Assembly (NCBI RefSeq): GCF_014647415.1
Contig: NZ_BMPD01000002.1
Coordinates: 524,324 to 588,323, forward strand
Reading direction: 5' to 3'
From: Haloarcula sebkhae
Lineage (GTDB): Archaea; Halobacteriota; Halobacteria; Halobacteriales; Haloarculaceae
Length of the DNA stretch: 64,000 nt
Below the pieces are notes generated by a model. The model made no database searches, was not told where the DNA came from, and saw nothing but the letters and a program-made list of their open reading frames with translations. The position numbers were made by a program, and so were the translations under genes. Positions 33,051-42,004 of this stretch are shown piece after piece. Within the stretch, counting starts at the first letter, position 1, and each line of letters opens with the position of its first letter.

Positions 33051-34825
33051 CGGCCCCGAACGTCAACACGCTGTGGGCAGAGACGCTCGTTTCCGAACTC
33101 GCTGCGGGCGGCGTCGACGCAGTGTGTCTCTCACCCGGCAGTCGCTCGACGCCGCTGACGGTGGCCTTCGCCGAGCATCCCGACATCGAAGTGTTCTCCC
33201 ACCTCGACGAGCGGTCGGCGGCCTTCTTCGCGCTGGGACGCGCCCGGCGAACCGGCGAGCCGACGCCGCTGGTCTGCACGTCGGGGACGGCCGCGGCGAA
33301 CTACCACCCGGCAGTCATCGAAGCGAACCAGTCGGGCGTCCCGCTGCTTCTGTTGACAGCGGACCGACCGCCGGAACTCATCGACAGCGGGGCAAACCAG
33401 ACTGTCGATCAGGAGAAACTGTACGGCGACGCTGTCCGCTGGTATCGGGACATGCCCGAGCCGGAGGCCGAGCCGCGGAAGGTTCGGATGCTACGGACCA
33501 CGGCGGCCCGCGCGCTCAGAGAGAGTACCGGCAACGACCCCGGCCCTGTCCATCTGAACTGTCGGTTCCGGAAACCACTGGAACCGACGCCGATGGCCGA
33601 GGATGATCCGGCTGGCGTTCCCGCCGACTGGGCGGGCGGTGACAGCGCGGCCGAAACTGGCCGCGATGGCCCGTTTGTCACGACGAGCGAGGGCGTCGCT
33701 GAACCGGACGAGCGGACAGTGCGCCGCGTGCAGGACGCGCTCCAGACCGCCGAGCGTGGCCTCATCGTCGCTGGTCCGGCCGATCAGGGGCTCAGTGCAG
33801 ACTCGCTTGAACGGCTGGCATCGGCCACGGGCTTCCCCGTTCTGGCGGACCCGCTGTCGGACCTGCGGTTCGGTCCACACGTCGACCGCCTCGACGTGCC
33901 GGTCTGTGGCGGCTACGACGGCTATCTCGGAAGCGACGGCGTCGACCAGTGGGACGACCCCGATGTTGTCGTCCGCTTCGGTGCGTCACCGACCTCGAAG
34001 CCGTTGCGTCACTACCTCCGTGACGCCGACTGTCAGCAGTTCCTCGTCGACCCGGCCGGCGGCTGGTCGGAGGCCGAGTTCACGGCGACGGACCTGCTCG
34101 TCGCCGACCCCGACGCCACCGTGGATGCGCTCGTAGCCGAGTCGCTGAGTGGCGGCGCAGCGCCGTGGCGTGAACAGTTCGCCAGGGCGGAGCAGGCCCA
34201 CTGGGACGCCGTTACCGAAACCGCCTCGGCGACCTACTGGGAGGGCGGTGTCCTTGCAGACGTGGCCGCGCTGGCCCCGGACCCAGCCACGCTGTTCGTC
34301 TCGAACAGCATGCCTATCCGAGACATAGACCGCTTCGGTCGGCCCCGCGACGCTGACCTGACGGTGCTGGGCAACCGCGGGGCCAGCGGTATCGACGGCA
34401 TCACCTCGACGGCGCTCGGAGCCGGAAGCGCGACCACAGACCCGCTCGTGCTCGTCACCGGCGACCTGGCGTACTACCACGACATGAACGGCTTGCTCGC
34501 ACTCGGGCGCTGTGGCGTGGACGCGACGGTCGTCCTGCTCAACAACGACGGCGGCGGCATCTTCCACATGCTGCCCATTGAGGACCACCCCACGTTCGAG
34601 GACCAGTTCCGAACGCCACACGGGCTCGATTTCGAGCCGACGGAGGCGCTCTATTCCCTGGAGTTCGAGCGGGTGGCCGACCGCCGGCAGTTCCGCGAGC
34701 GCTTCGGCAACTCAGTCCGGAGCGATGGGACACAGGTCATCGAGGTCCGGTTCGACGCAGGCGACAGCCACGCGGTCAGAGACCGGCTTGCTGAACAGGT
34801 CGGGAAAGCCCTCGCTGACGACTGA
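33047..34825 (+). CDS. menD: SEPHCHC synthase
   Basis: A 592-residue thiamine-diphosphate enzyme that joins isochorismate and 2-oxoglutarate. It has the family start MTAPNVNTLWAETLVSELAA, SPGSRSTPLTVAFAEHPDIE, and in the ThDP-binding domain ASGIDGITSTALGAGSA, GDLAYYHDMNGL and LNNDGGGIFHMLPIEDHPTF. Length matches bacterial and archaeal MenD. Its start codon overlaps the menF stop, so translation is coupled. Confidence 0.95.
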   Translation: MTAPNVNTLWAETLVSELAAGGVDAVCLSPGSRSTPLTVAFAEHPDIEVFSHLDERSAAFFALGRARRTGEPTPLVCTSGTAAANYHPAVIEANQSGVPLLLLTADRPPELIDSGANQTVDQEKLYGDAVRWYRDMPEPEAEPRKVRMLRTTAARALRESTGNDPGPVHLNCRFRKPLEPTPMAEDDPAGVPADWAGGDSAAETGRDGPFVTTSEGVAEPDERTVRRVQDALQTAERGLIVAGPADQGLSADSLERLASATGFPVLADPLSDLRFGPHVDRLDVPVCGGYDGYLGSDGVDQWDDPDVVVRFGASPTSKPLRHYLRDADCQQFLVDPAGGWSEAEFTATDLLVADPDATVDALVAESLSGGAAPWREQFARAEQAHWDAVTETASATYWEGGVLADVAALAPDPATLFVSNSMPIRDIDRFGRPRDADLTVLGNRGASGIDGITSTALGAGSATTDPLVLVTGDLAYYHDMNGLLALGRCGVDATVVLLNNDGGGIFHMLPIEDHPTFEDQFRTPHGLDFEPTEALYSLEFERVADRRQFRERFGNSVRSDGTQVIEVRFDAGDSHAVRDRLAEQVGKALADD

Positions 34826-34829
34826 TCTG

Positions 34830-35783
34830 TTAGAGCCGGAGCACGGACGCCGTCAACAGCGACAGTCCGAACGGGAGCCACGTCCCCGACAGCGCGAGTG
34901 CTCCGATAAGTGAGAACGCGCTGATGTTCAGTACGACCAGTAGCACCGCCGTCGTCAGGCTCCAGCTCCCGAACACCATAATCGCAATCGTGGGTTCGGA
35001 CTGGAGGTAGCCGATCATGAAGAGGGTACAGACTCCGATGGTCACATTGACCCACAGCGGGAACGCCGGAAGCAATGCGCTGAACAGCATCACCGGATAG
35101 AGCGCGAACGTGATGGCAAACAGCGTCAGCCCCCGCCCGGTCGGCATCTCCAGAAGCGACCCGCGGGACAGGGTGTCCGTCTGTCGGACAGCGTACGCGG
35201 ACGACGAACTCCAGGTTGCGCTGCTGCCGTCACTGTCGCTGAAGCCGCTGGTCGCGGTTGCGCCGGATCGCCAGGTCGACTCTGCGTTCGACGCGGTCGC
35301 CGTCTCGCCCGCCGCATCGGTCGACTGGTCGTTACTCGACGACGCATCGGTGCCAGTGGTCGAGCGTTCGTCTTTGTCCTCAGCGACGCGGTCTCTGGCG
35401 GCTCGTTCGCGTTGTGCCCGCTCCCGGGCGTTCGTCCGGGACGTCGTCCGGTCAGTGCTCGCTTCGGTTCGGTCGCCAGCCGATTCAGACTCATCATAGC
35501 CAGCACGCCGTGCCGCTTGGGCCACGTCACTACCGTCGTCGTCCGCTATGTTGCTCTCGCCCGCGACATAGGTATCGTGACCCAGCCGGTCGTAGCGCGC
35601 CCGCTCGTCCTCGTCGGTGAGCACGTCGCGGGCTTCGATGAGCCGCTGTGTCGCCTCGCCGGCGTCGGCCGCGTCGCTCACGTCGGGATGGGTTTCCTTC
35701 AGTCGCTCCCGATAGGCCGCTTCGATCGCCGCCGTCGACGCGTCAGTTGGAACGCCCAATACCTCGTAGAACGTCTCGGTCAT
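34830..35783 (-). CDS. J-domain protein with C-terminal membrane helices
   Basis: A 317-residue protein. Residues 1-65 form a J domain: MTETFYEVLGVPTDASTAAI, the HPD motif in KETHPDVSDAAD, and YDRLGHDTY. A long polar linker of about 150 residues (rich in Ser, Thr, Asp, Arg) leads to three or four membrane helices (GLTLFAITFALYPVMLFSAL; SLLTASVLRL at the end). It could recruit DnaK to the membrane. It is convergent with menD, with 4 bp between stops. Confidence 0.85.
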   Translation of the reverse strand: MTETFYEVLGVPTDASTAAIEAAYRERLKETHPDVSDAADAGEATQRLIEARDVLTDEDERARYDRLGHDTYVAGESNIADDDGSDVAQAARRAGYDESESAGDRTEASTDRTTSRTNARERAQRERAARDRVAEDKDERSTTGTDASSSNDQSTDAAGETATASNAESTWRSGATATSGFSDSDGSSATWSSSSAYAVRQTDTLSRGSLLEMPTGRGLTLFAITFALYPVMLFSALLPAFPLWVNVTIGVCTLFMIGYLQSEPTIAIMVFGSWSLTTAVLLVVLNISAFSLIGALALSGTWLPFGLSLLTASVLRL

Positions 35784-35841
35784 ACCGGGTGTCCCACCTG
35801 GATGCGAGGGGTCGACAGGAACGGCCACCGACGCCGCTCAG

Positions 35842-36111
35842 TCACTCGTTCTCGACGCCTCCATCAGCCTCTCTGTCGTGGTCGTACGACTCCGACTCGC
35901 GGGTACGCGCCGTCGCAAGCCGTTCCAGCGCCGTCGCGATCCGTTCGAGCGTGAACACGAACCGTACAACCAGATACAGGAGCCAGGGGACCACAGCCAC
36001 AATCAGGCCGAGTAGAATCTGCTGGACGATGATGAAGCTGTACACGACGATAAGGATGGAGAGGCCCGCAAGTATCCCCATCACCGCCTTTTTGTTCGGT
36101 GTGGAGGGCAT
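35842..36111 (-). CDS. Small two-helix membrane protein
   Basis: An 89-residue protein, MPSTPNKKAVMGILAGLSIL, with two adjacent membrane helices (residues 9-55) and an amphipathic then charged tail (ERIATALERLATARTRESES). Function unknown. ATG 36111 is chosen over 36198 since the upstream extension is polar and not membrane-like. It lies between the J-domain gene and the divergent menB. Confidence 0.7.
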   Translation of the reverse strand: MPSTPNKKAVMGILAGLSILIVVYSFIIVQQILLGLIVAVVPWLLYLVVRFVFTLERIATALERLATARTRESESYDHDREADGGVENE

Positions 36112-36206
36112 CGCTAGTCGGTTCGTGTGCGTGGCACCAAAGGGTTTCCTCCGCTGTGTGAGCCTGTACGAGGAATCTTTTTGCGAGGGCCGTCCCAAGC
36201 CACGGT

Positions 36207-37160
36207 ATGGTCTCTGAAATATTCGACCCGGAGCGGTGGAGTGCCATCGACCGGTTCGACTTCACCGATATCACCTATCACCGCTCGACTGAGACGGGTG
36301 CGGTCCGCATCGCCTTCGACCGCCCGGAGAAGCGCAACGCCTTCCGGCCGGAGACGGTCGACGAACTCGCGACGGCGCTGGACCACGCCAAGCGCCAGAC
36401 CGATGTCGGCTGTGTCCTCCTAACCGGGAACGGCCCCTCCGAGAAGGATGGCGGCTGGGCCTTCTGTGCCGGCGGGGACCAGAGCATTCGAGGTGAAAGC
36501 GGCTACGAGTACAGCGAGTCGCCACGCGACTCGGACACAGCGAGCGGGGAGCAAAGCGACCCGCGAGAAACGAGCGACGGCGTGGAAGACGACGCGCCGG
36601 AGAACGTCGGCCGCCTCCATATTCTCGAAGTCCAGCGCCAGATCCGCCACATCCCCAAGCCCGTCGTCGCCGTCGTCCCGGGGTGGGCCGTCGGTGGCGG
36701 TCACTCGCTGCACGTCGTCTGTGACCTCACGCTCGCCAGCGAGGAGCACGCGAAGTTCCTCCAGACGGACCCCGACGTGGGGAGCTTCGACGGCGGCTTC
36801 GGCTCGGCGTATCTCGCGCGACAGGTGGGCCAGAAGAAGGCCCGCGAGGTGTTCTTCCTCGGCAAGACCTACGACGCCGACGAAGCCGCCGACATGGGGA
36901 TGGTCAACGACGTGGTGCCCCACGAAGAGCTTGAGGACACTGCCATCGAGTGGGCTCAGCGGATGAACGAGAAGTCACCGACGGCGATGCGGATGCTCAA
37001 GTACGCGTTCAATCTGGACTCCGATGGCATGGTCGGACAGCAAGTGTTCGCCGGGGAGGCGACGCGGCTGGCCTACATGACCGACGAGGCACAGGAGGGA
37101 CGGGACGCGTTTAACGAGGGTCGCGACCCGGATTTCGACGACGTGCCGTGGCACTACTAA
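36207..37160 (+). CDS. menB: 1,4-Dihydroxy-2-naphthoyl-CoA synthase
   Basis: A 317-residue crotonase-family enzyme that closes the naphthoate ring in menaquinone synthesis. Motifs include DRPEKRNAFRPETVDELATA, FCAGGDQSIRGESGYEY, KPVVAVVPGWAVGGGHSLHV and the C-terminal EGRDAFNEGRDPDFDDVPWHY. Compared with the usual protein, an acidic insert of about 30 residues (ESPRDSDTASGEQSDPRETS onward, 36513-36606) sits in the flexible A-loop near the active site. A TTTTTGCG element lies about 28 bp before the start. Confidence 0.95.
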   Translation: MVSEIFDPERWSAIDRFDFTDITYHRSTETGAVRIAFDRPEKRNAFRPETVDELATALDHAKRQTDVGCVLLTGNGPSEKDGGWAFCAGGDQSIRGESGYEYSESPRDSDTASGEQSDPRETSDGVEDDAPENVGRLHILEVQRQIRHIPKPVVAVVPGWAVGGGHSLHVVCDLTLASEEHAKFLQTDPDVGSFDGGFGSAYLARQVGQKKAREVFFLGKTYDADEAADMGMVNDVVPHEELEDTAIEWAQRMNEKSPTAMRMLKYAFNLDSDGMVGQQVFAGEATRLAYMTDEAQEGRDAFNEGRDPDFDDVPWHY

Positions 37161-37181
37161 CGCACGCCGCGTAACCGTTAG

Positions 37182-37532
37182 TCAGTCCTCGTAAGCGAGG
37201 GTCATGACCCACTGCGAGAAGGTGTCGTCGTGGGGGTCGACTTCTTCGTCGCCGATGAACGGCGAGAGCTGGTCACCGGCCATCAGAAGCGAGAAGTCGA
37301 GGTCGCGGGCCGCGGGCGTCAGGTAGTACGTGTTGTGCCCCTCGTACACTGTTTCCTCACGCTGGATGAGGTCCTTCTCGAACAGGGACTCGACGATACG
37401 GCTCCCCTTTCGCGAGGAGACGTCGAGTTCCTTCCAGAAGTCGCTCTGGTGGATGCCACCGGACTCACGAATCAGTTCGAGCCCGGCCCGCTCGCCGTCA
37501 GAAAGGTCCGCCTCCGACGCTGCTGAACTCAT
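37182..37532 (-). CDS. MarR-like winged-helix regulator
   Basis: A 116-residue single-domain winged helix: ADLSDGERAGLELIRESGGI, then HQSDFWKELDVSSRKGSRIV and the wing QREETVYEGHNTYYLTP. It resembles the haloarchaeal DUF7343/MarR-type group, but the target is unknown. It lies between menB and the NRDE protein gene and could regulate either; nothing in the sequence fixes this. Confidence 0.82.
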   Translation of the reverse strand: MSSAASEADLSDGERAGLELIRESGGIHQSDFWKELDVSSRKGSRIVESLFEKDLIQREETVYEGHNTYYLTPAARDLDFSLLMAGDQLSPFIGDEEVDPHDDTFSQWVMTLAYED

Positions 37533-37559
37533 GTATTGTGTACACCGTGAGTCGGCCGC

Positions 37560-38297
37560 TTAAATCTGACCTTCGACCGGACGGTAGGGCGTCCGGCACG
37601 GTGGCCCGTCCGCGTACCGGTACTCATGCTCGGAGCCCAGTGTGATAAGCGACGACGAGCGCGTGCCGAATCCGTCACCGTGGACGCAGACACCGTACTC
37701 GTGGTCGCTGATGGTTTCGCCTGCCCGGTCGATCCACTCGTCGGCAGGTTCGCCGGGCTCCGGAACCAGTGCCTCGCGCAACCGCGTCGCATTGGTTGCT
37801 TGCTCCTCGCCGGCATCGGGCCGATGGGCTGGAATCCGGTAGTCGCCGTCAGCGCCGACGTTGACGACGACGTGGGCACCGGGCTGGAAGTTCTGGACTG
37901 CGAGTTGGCCGTCCCACTCAAGCAGGACGGCGGCGTTCTCATCTGCCAGCAGAAGGTTGAAGCCCGAGTATTCGGCGTCTCTGGTCGCTTGCTCGACGGC
38001 GCGGGCGGCTGACTCCGCGCTCTCGTGACTCAGCGCGTCCCGGACGAGCAGGCCGCGCGAGCGGTCACCGGCAAGGTCGGTGTCGACCCAGCGGTTTGTC
38101 ACCGCCGCCAGCAGGCCGTGTTCGTTGTAGCCGATCCACGTCCCGTCGGCTTCCTCGTCGGCCGGCGCGACGACGCGACTGCCCCAGTGGCGCTGTTGTG
38201 GCGGCTGTGACGGCCTATCCAGTCGCTCGTCGCGGTTCGCCGCGACCGCGACCGGCGTGCCGTCGAAGACCTGCCACGCGAGAACGATTGTACACAC
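37560..38297 (-). CDS. NRDE/TANGO2-family protein
   Basis: A 245-residue protein starting MCTIVLAWQVFDGTPVAVAA with the family's NRDE motif (AANRDERLDRPSQPP) and DGTWIGYNEHGLLAAVTNRW. Cys2 at the N-terminus suggests an Ntn-hydrolase-like fold. The family's biochemical role is unsettled (human TANGO2 is linked to lipid or heme handling). The start is fixed by the MCT motif. Confidence 0.9.
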   Translation of the reverse strand: MCTIVLAWQVFDGTPVAVAANRDERLDRPSQPPQQRHWGSRVVAPADEEADGTWIGYNEHGLLAAVTNRWVDTDLAGDRSRGLLVRDALSHESAESAARAVEQATRDAEYSGFNLLLADENAAVLLEWDGQLAVQNFQPGAHVVVNVGADGDYRIPAHRPDAGEEQATNATRLREALVPEPGEPADEWIDRAGETISDHEYGVCVHGDGFGTRSSSLITLGSEHEYRYADGPPCRTPYRPVEGQI

Positions 38298-38351
38298 GGA
38301 ACTGCATACGCTACTGACGTAGAAAACCGCTTGGTCGGCAGGACCGACCCG

Positions 38352-39875
38352 CTATGCCGATTCGTCCGACTCGTCGGGGGGTTCGAGCCGTGACCGGACG
38401 GCGGACCGGTCGACGGTGCCCGAAGCCGTCCGCGGGAGCGCGTCGACGGCCCGTACCGTCTTCGGGACCTCGTACGGCGCGAGTCGCTCGGCACAGTGGT
38501 CACGAACCGCCGTGGGCGTCACATCGCCGACGACCAGCGCGGCGACGCGCTGGCCCCACTCCTCGTCCGGAAGGCCCACGACGGCCGCGTCCGCAATCGC
38601 GGGGTGGTCACGAATGGTGTCGGCAACCGTGCTCGCGTCGACGTTCTCCCCACCGGTCACGATCTGGTCGTCGACGCGGCCCTCGACCCAGAGGCGACCG
38701 TCCGCGTCCCGATAGCCGATGTCACCGGTCCGGAAACCGTAGTCGCTGAACGCGTCACCGTCGCTGTTCAGGTAGCCCGGCGTCACCGTGGGGCCGTCGA
38801 CGACTATCTCGCCGCGTTCACCGGGGTCACAGGTGGCCCCATCAGCGACGACCGTAACATCGGTGAACACCAGCGGCTGGCCGACAGTGCCGGCGTGCCC
38901 GAAGGCTGTCTCGGGCCGCGCCGTCGCTATCTGGGACGCTGTTTCAGTCATTCCGTAGGTGGGACAGACTGGGACGTCTCGCTCTTGACACCGTTCGATG
39001 AGCGTCTCGCTCGCCGGGCCGCCACCGAGCAGGACGAACCGGAGAGAAGACGGCGGTTCCCAGCCCGCGTCCAGTAGTCGCGACAGCATCGTCGGCACGA
39101 GCGAGACGCCCGTTATCCCGTGTTCCGCAATGACTTGCTGTGTTGCGTCGGCGTCGAACGAGCGCTGGACGACGGCCGCAGTGCCGTATAGCGCGCTCCG
39201 GACGAACGGAGCCAGCCCGCCCATATGGTATGTCGGCAGGCAGACCAGCCAGCGGTCATCCGGGAGCACGCCGAGGCGGTACGACGACGCGACGGCGCTG
39301 GCGACGAGGTTGCCGACGGTCAGCCGGACGCCTTTCGGCTCACTGGTCGTCCCCGAGGTGAAGATGACCAGCTGGGTGTCCGTGCGGGAGAGAGATGCCG
39401 GGGTCACGTCGGTGGCTATTTCGTCAGCCGAGACCGCCGCTGCCGTCTTGTCCGCAACGGCCGCCGCGGGCAGGTCCTCGTCGACCGAAACGACGGGACA
39501 GCCGTCGATTTCGGCCGCCAGCGACGCGGTGCTGTCTCCACAGACCAGCAGATCGGCGTCGACCGTCGAGAGCTGGCTGTGGAGCGTTTCCGAGTCGAGT
39601 TCGACGTTCAGCGGCGCGAGCGTCGCCCCGAGTCGCATCGTTGCGAACAGGAGCGTCCCGACCGCCGGCCGGGTCGGCAGGAGCGTCGCGACGGTGGCGT
39701 TCGAGGCGTCGAGCCGCTGGTCGAGTTCGGCAGCCACCGCGTCGACGGCGGCGTCGAGTTCCCGGTAGGTGACCTTGTTTCCAGAATCTGCCGCGACCAT
39801 CGCCGTCCGGTCGGGCGTCGTGTCGGCTCGGTAGGTGACGAGGTCCTGTGTCGGCCAGTCAAGAGGGTCACGCAT
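38352..39875 (-). CDS. menE: o-Succinylbenzoate-CoA ligase
   Basis: A 507-residue ANL-family adenylating enzyme. Core motifs: TQLVIFTSGTTSEPKGVRLT (P-loop-like), YGMTETASQIATA, FRTGDIGYRDADGRLWVEGR and the C-terminal hinge Lys region LPRTASGTVDRSAV. The neighbours menC and menA identify its substrate as o-succinylbenzoate. ATG 39875 (MRDPLDWPTQDLVTYRADTT) is chosen; it overlaps the menC stop by 8 nt. This is the last gene of a menA-menC-menE operon. Confidence 0.92.
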   Translation of the reverse strand: MRDPLDWPTQDLVTYRADTTPDRTAMVAADSGNKVTYRELDAAVDAVAAELDQRLDASNATVATLLPTRPAVGTLLFATMRLGATLAPLNVELDSETLHSQLSTVDADLLVCGDSTASLAAEIDGCPVVSVDEDLPAAAVADKTAAAVSADEIATDVTPASLSRTDTQLVIFTSGTTSEPKGVRLTVGNLVASAVASSYRLGVLPDDRWLVCLPTYHMGGLAPFVRSALYGTAAVVQRSFDADATQQVIAEHGITGVSLVPTMLSRLLDAGWEPPSSLRFVLLGGGPASETLIERCQERDVPVCPTYGMTETASQIATARPETAFGHAGTVGQPLVFTDVTVVADGATCDPGERGEIVVDGPTVTPGYLNSDGDAFSDYGFRTGDIGYRDADGRLWVEGRVDDQIVTGGENVDASTVADTIRDHPAIADAAVVGLPDEEWGQRVAALVVGDVTPTAVRDHCAERLAPYEVPKTVRAVDALPRTASGTVDRSAVRSRLEPPDESDESA

Positions 39876-40914
39876 CGGTTTCAACCTCCGCCGGCTCGAT
39901 GCCGAGGCCGGTCGACTGGGGGACCGACATCGCGCCATCGGTTACTGTCGTCGGGTCCGGTGCGAGGTCGGCCGCAAGACGGTCTCCGGTCGCGAGACCA
40001 CACGCGGCCACGTCGGGAATTGCGGCGGCGACGTGCAGCGCCGCAAGGCGGGCAACGACGGCGTCGATGGTCGTCGTAACCACCGGCTCGACGCCCTGCT
40101 CGCGGGCACGCATCGCCAGCGTGTGGGCGTTACCGGGGCCGCCCAGAACCATCGGTTTCAGTATCAGCACGTCGGCCGCGTCGGCGTCGAGTACGCTGTC
40201 GACCCGGCGGTCGACGAGCGACTCGTCGAGCGCGACGCCGACGCCGTTGCCCCGCAGCGCGGCGTGGCCGGCGAGATCATCGGCCGGGAGCGGCTGTTCG
40301 ACGTATGCCACGTCGAGCGGTGCAAGCCGGTCGAGGGCGTCTGCAGCTTCCTCGTGGGACCACGCCCCGTTGGCGTCGGCCCGCAGGGTCACGTCGTCGC
40401 CCACCCGCTCGCGGACGGTCCGAACGCGCGCCACGTCTTCGTCGACGGTTCGCTTTCCAACCTTGAGCTTGCAGCAGCCGAAGCCGGCTTCGACCGCGCG
40501 CTCGACGGCGTCAGCTGTCTCCGCCGGGGACCCATCGCCGACCGTCGCGTTGACTGGAACCCGGTCGCATAGTCTGTCAGGCTTGAACCACTGGTACAGC
40601 GGCACGCCGTCGGCTCTGGCGTCGGCGTCAAGCAGCGCGGTCGCGAAGCCGTGCCGGGCGGCGGGGACGGACGCGGCGTCGAGCGACAGCAGGATATCCG
40701 TATGCCCGCCGTCAACCGCGACCGTGGCAGCGTCGTCAAGCCCGCGCCGGCAGTCGTCGATCGACTCCGTCCAGCCCGGGAGCGGCGTGGCTTCGCCGAC
40801 GCCGGTTTCGCCGCGGTGGTCGTAGCGGACGACAAATCCCGAGCGCCGGCTGATTGTCTCGCGAGCGGTGACAAGTGGGCTTGACAGCGGGAGCGAGAAC
40901 GAATTGACCTTCAT
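39868..40914 (-). CDS. menC: o-Succinylbenzoate synthase
   Basis: A 348-residue enolase-superfamily enzyme that dehydrates SHCHC to o-succinylbenzoate. The N-terminal capping domain begins MKVNSFSLPLSSPLVTARET. The barrel has CCKLKVGKRTVDEDVARV (acid-base Lys), LRADANGAWSHEEAA (metal Asp), VAYVEQPLPADD (metal Glu) and GVALDESLVDRR (metal Asp), and TTIDAVVARLAALHVAAAI. It overlaps both menA (4 nt) and menE (8 nt). Confidence 0.93.
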   Translation of the reverse strand: MKVNSFSLPLSSPLVTARETISRRSGFVVRYDHRGETGVGEATPLPGWTESIDDCRRGLDDAATVAVDGGHTDILLSLDAASVPAARHGFATALLDADARADGVPLYQWFKPDRLCDRVPVNATVGDGSPAETADAVERAVEAGFGCCKLKVGKRTVDEDVARVRTVRERVGDDVTLRADANGAWSHEEAADALDRLAPLDVAYVEQPLPADDLAGHAALRGNGVGVALDESLVDRRVDSVLDADAADVLILKPMVLGGPGNAHTLAMRAREQGVEPVVTTTIDAVVARLAALHVAAAIPDVAACGLATGDRLAADLAPDPTTVTDGAMSVPQSTGLGIEPAEVETDA

Positions 40915-41870
40915 AGTAGCTGTGGGACCGCGAGACCCGCCGCGAACAGGACTGAATGGGCGAACAGCGTCTGGCCGACCCGTTCGAGCGTCGGGTTCAG
41001 TGCGTCCCCGCCGGTCTGTGTGAGGACCGTCTTTGAGACGGTGGCTGCCAGTGGCAGCGTAAGCAGCGGGGCCAGTGCGGGCAGCCCGTACTGACTATCG
41101 AGAGCGAACACGACCGGGACGACGTAGGCCATCCCGACCATCAGGAGAAACTCGACGCGGCTCCACCCGTAGCCCAGATAGACGGCCAGCGTCTTCTTGC
41201 CAGCGGCACGGTCCGTCTCGCGGTCTCGGATGTTGTTGACGACGAGAATCGCGGTCGACAGGCCGGCTGCTGGGAGACTTGCCGTGATGGCGGCGGCAGT
41301 GACCGACCCCGGCGGTAGTGTCATCGGGAACGTGCCGACGCCGCCTGCGCTCGCAACGGCCTGTACGTAATACGTGCCCGTGACCGCGATGACACCGAAG
41401 TAGACGAACACGAACAGGTCGCCCAGGCCACGGTAGCCGTAGGGGAACGGACCGCCGGTGTAGAGAATCCCGGCGGCGATGCCCGAGAGACCGACAACAA
41501 CGATAGGAAGGCCGCCGATGGCGACGAGATAGACACCAATGACGACAGCGAGGCCGTAGGTCGCTATCATCGCCCGTTTGACATCCTCGGCGTCGATGAG
41601 GCCGCCAGCCGTCACACGGGTGAACCCCTGCCGCTCGTCGGTGTCAGCTCCCTTCACTGCGTCGTAGTAGTCGTTCGCGAAGTTCGTCCCGATCTGGATG
41701 AGCAGCGCGCCCACCAGCGCTGCGACTGCCGGCAATAGAGCGAAGACGCCGGCGTGGACCGCCAGGCCCATCCCAACGATGACCGGTGCGGCCCCGGCAG
41801 GCAATGTCTGTGGCCGTGCGGCCATCACCCACGCCTGCCGCTTCGAAACGTCTGCCGTCGCTGTACTCAT
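40911..41870 (-). CDS. menA: 1,4-Dihydroxy-2-naphthoate prenyltransferase
   Basis: A 319-residue UbiA-family membrane enzyme with about eight to nine helices. It attaches the polyprenyl chain to dihydroxynaphthoate. The first Asp-rich motif is NFANDYYDAVKGADTDER, and the second is NNIRDRETDRAAGKKTLAVY. The N-terminus MSTATADVSKRQAWVMAARP precedes the first helix. It is the first gene of the menA-menC-menE operon. Confidence 0.94.
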   Translation of the reverse strand: MSTATADVSKRQAWVMAARPQTLPAGAAPVIVGMGLAVHAGVFALLPAVAALVGALLIQIGTNFANDYYDAVKGADTDERQGFTRVTAGGLIDAEDVKRAMIATYGLAVVIGVYLVAIGGLPIVVVGLSGIAAGILYTGGPFPYGYRGLGDLFVFVYFGVIAVTGTYYVQAVASAGGVGTFPMTLPPGSVTAAAITASLPAAGLSTAILVVNNIRDRETDRAAGKKTLAVYLGYGWSRVEFLLMVGMAYVVPVVFALDSQYGLPALAPLLTLPLAATVSKTVLTQTGGDALNPTLERVGQTLFAHSVLFAAGLAVPQLL

Positions 41871-42004
41871 TGGCGAAAACTGGGGACGCTATCCTCAAAG
41901 CGGCTGTGGTTCGACAGACACCCAAAATATGACCGGTTCCGAGACAGCAAAATCAGGGGAGTATCACAACCACTTTATCATGATTAACCATACGGTAGCC
42001 TGAG

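Noticed and set aside
32536-34621. Frames overlapping menF and menD on both strands
   Set aside because: Antisense and alternate-frame shadows of two complete enzymes.
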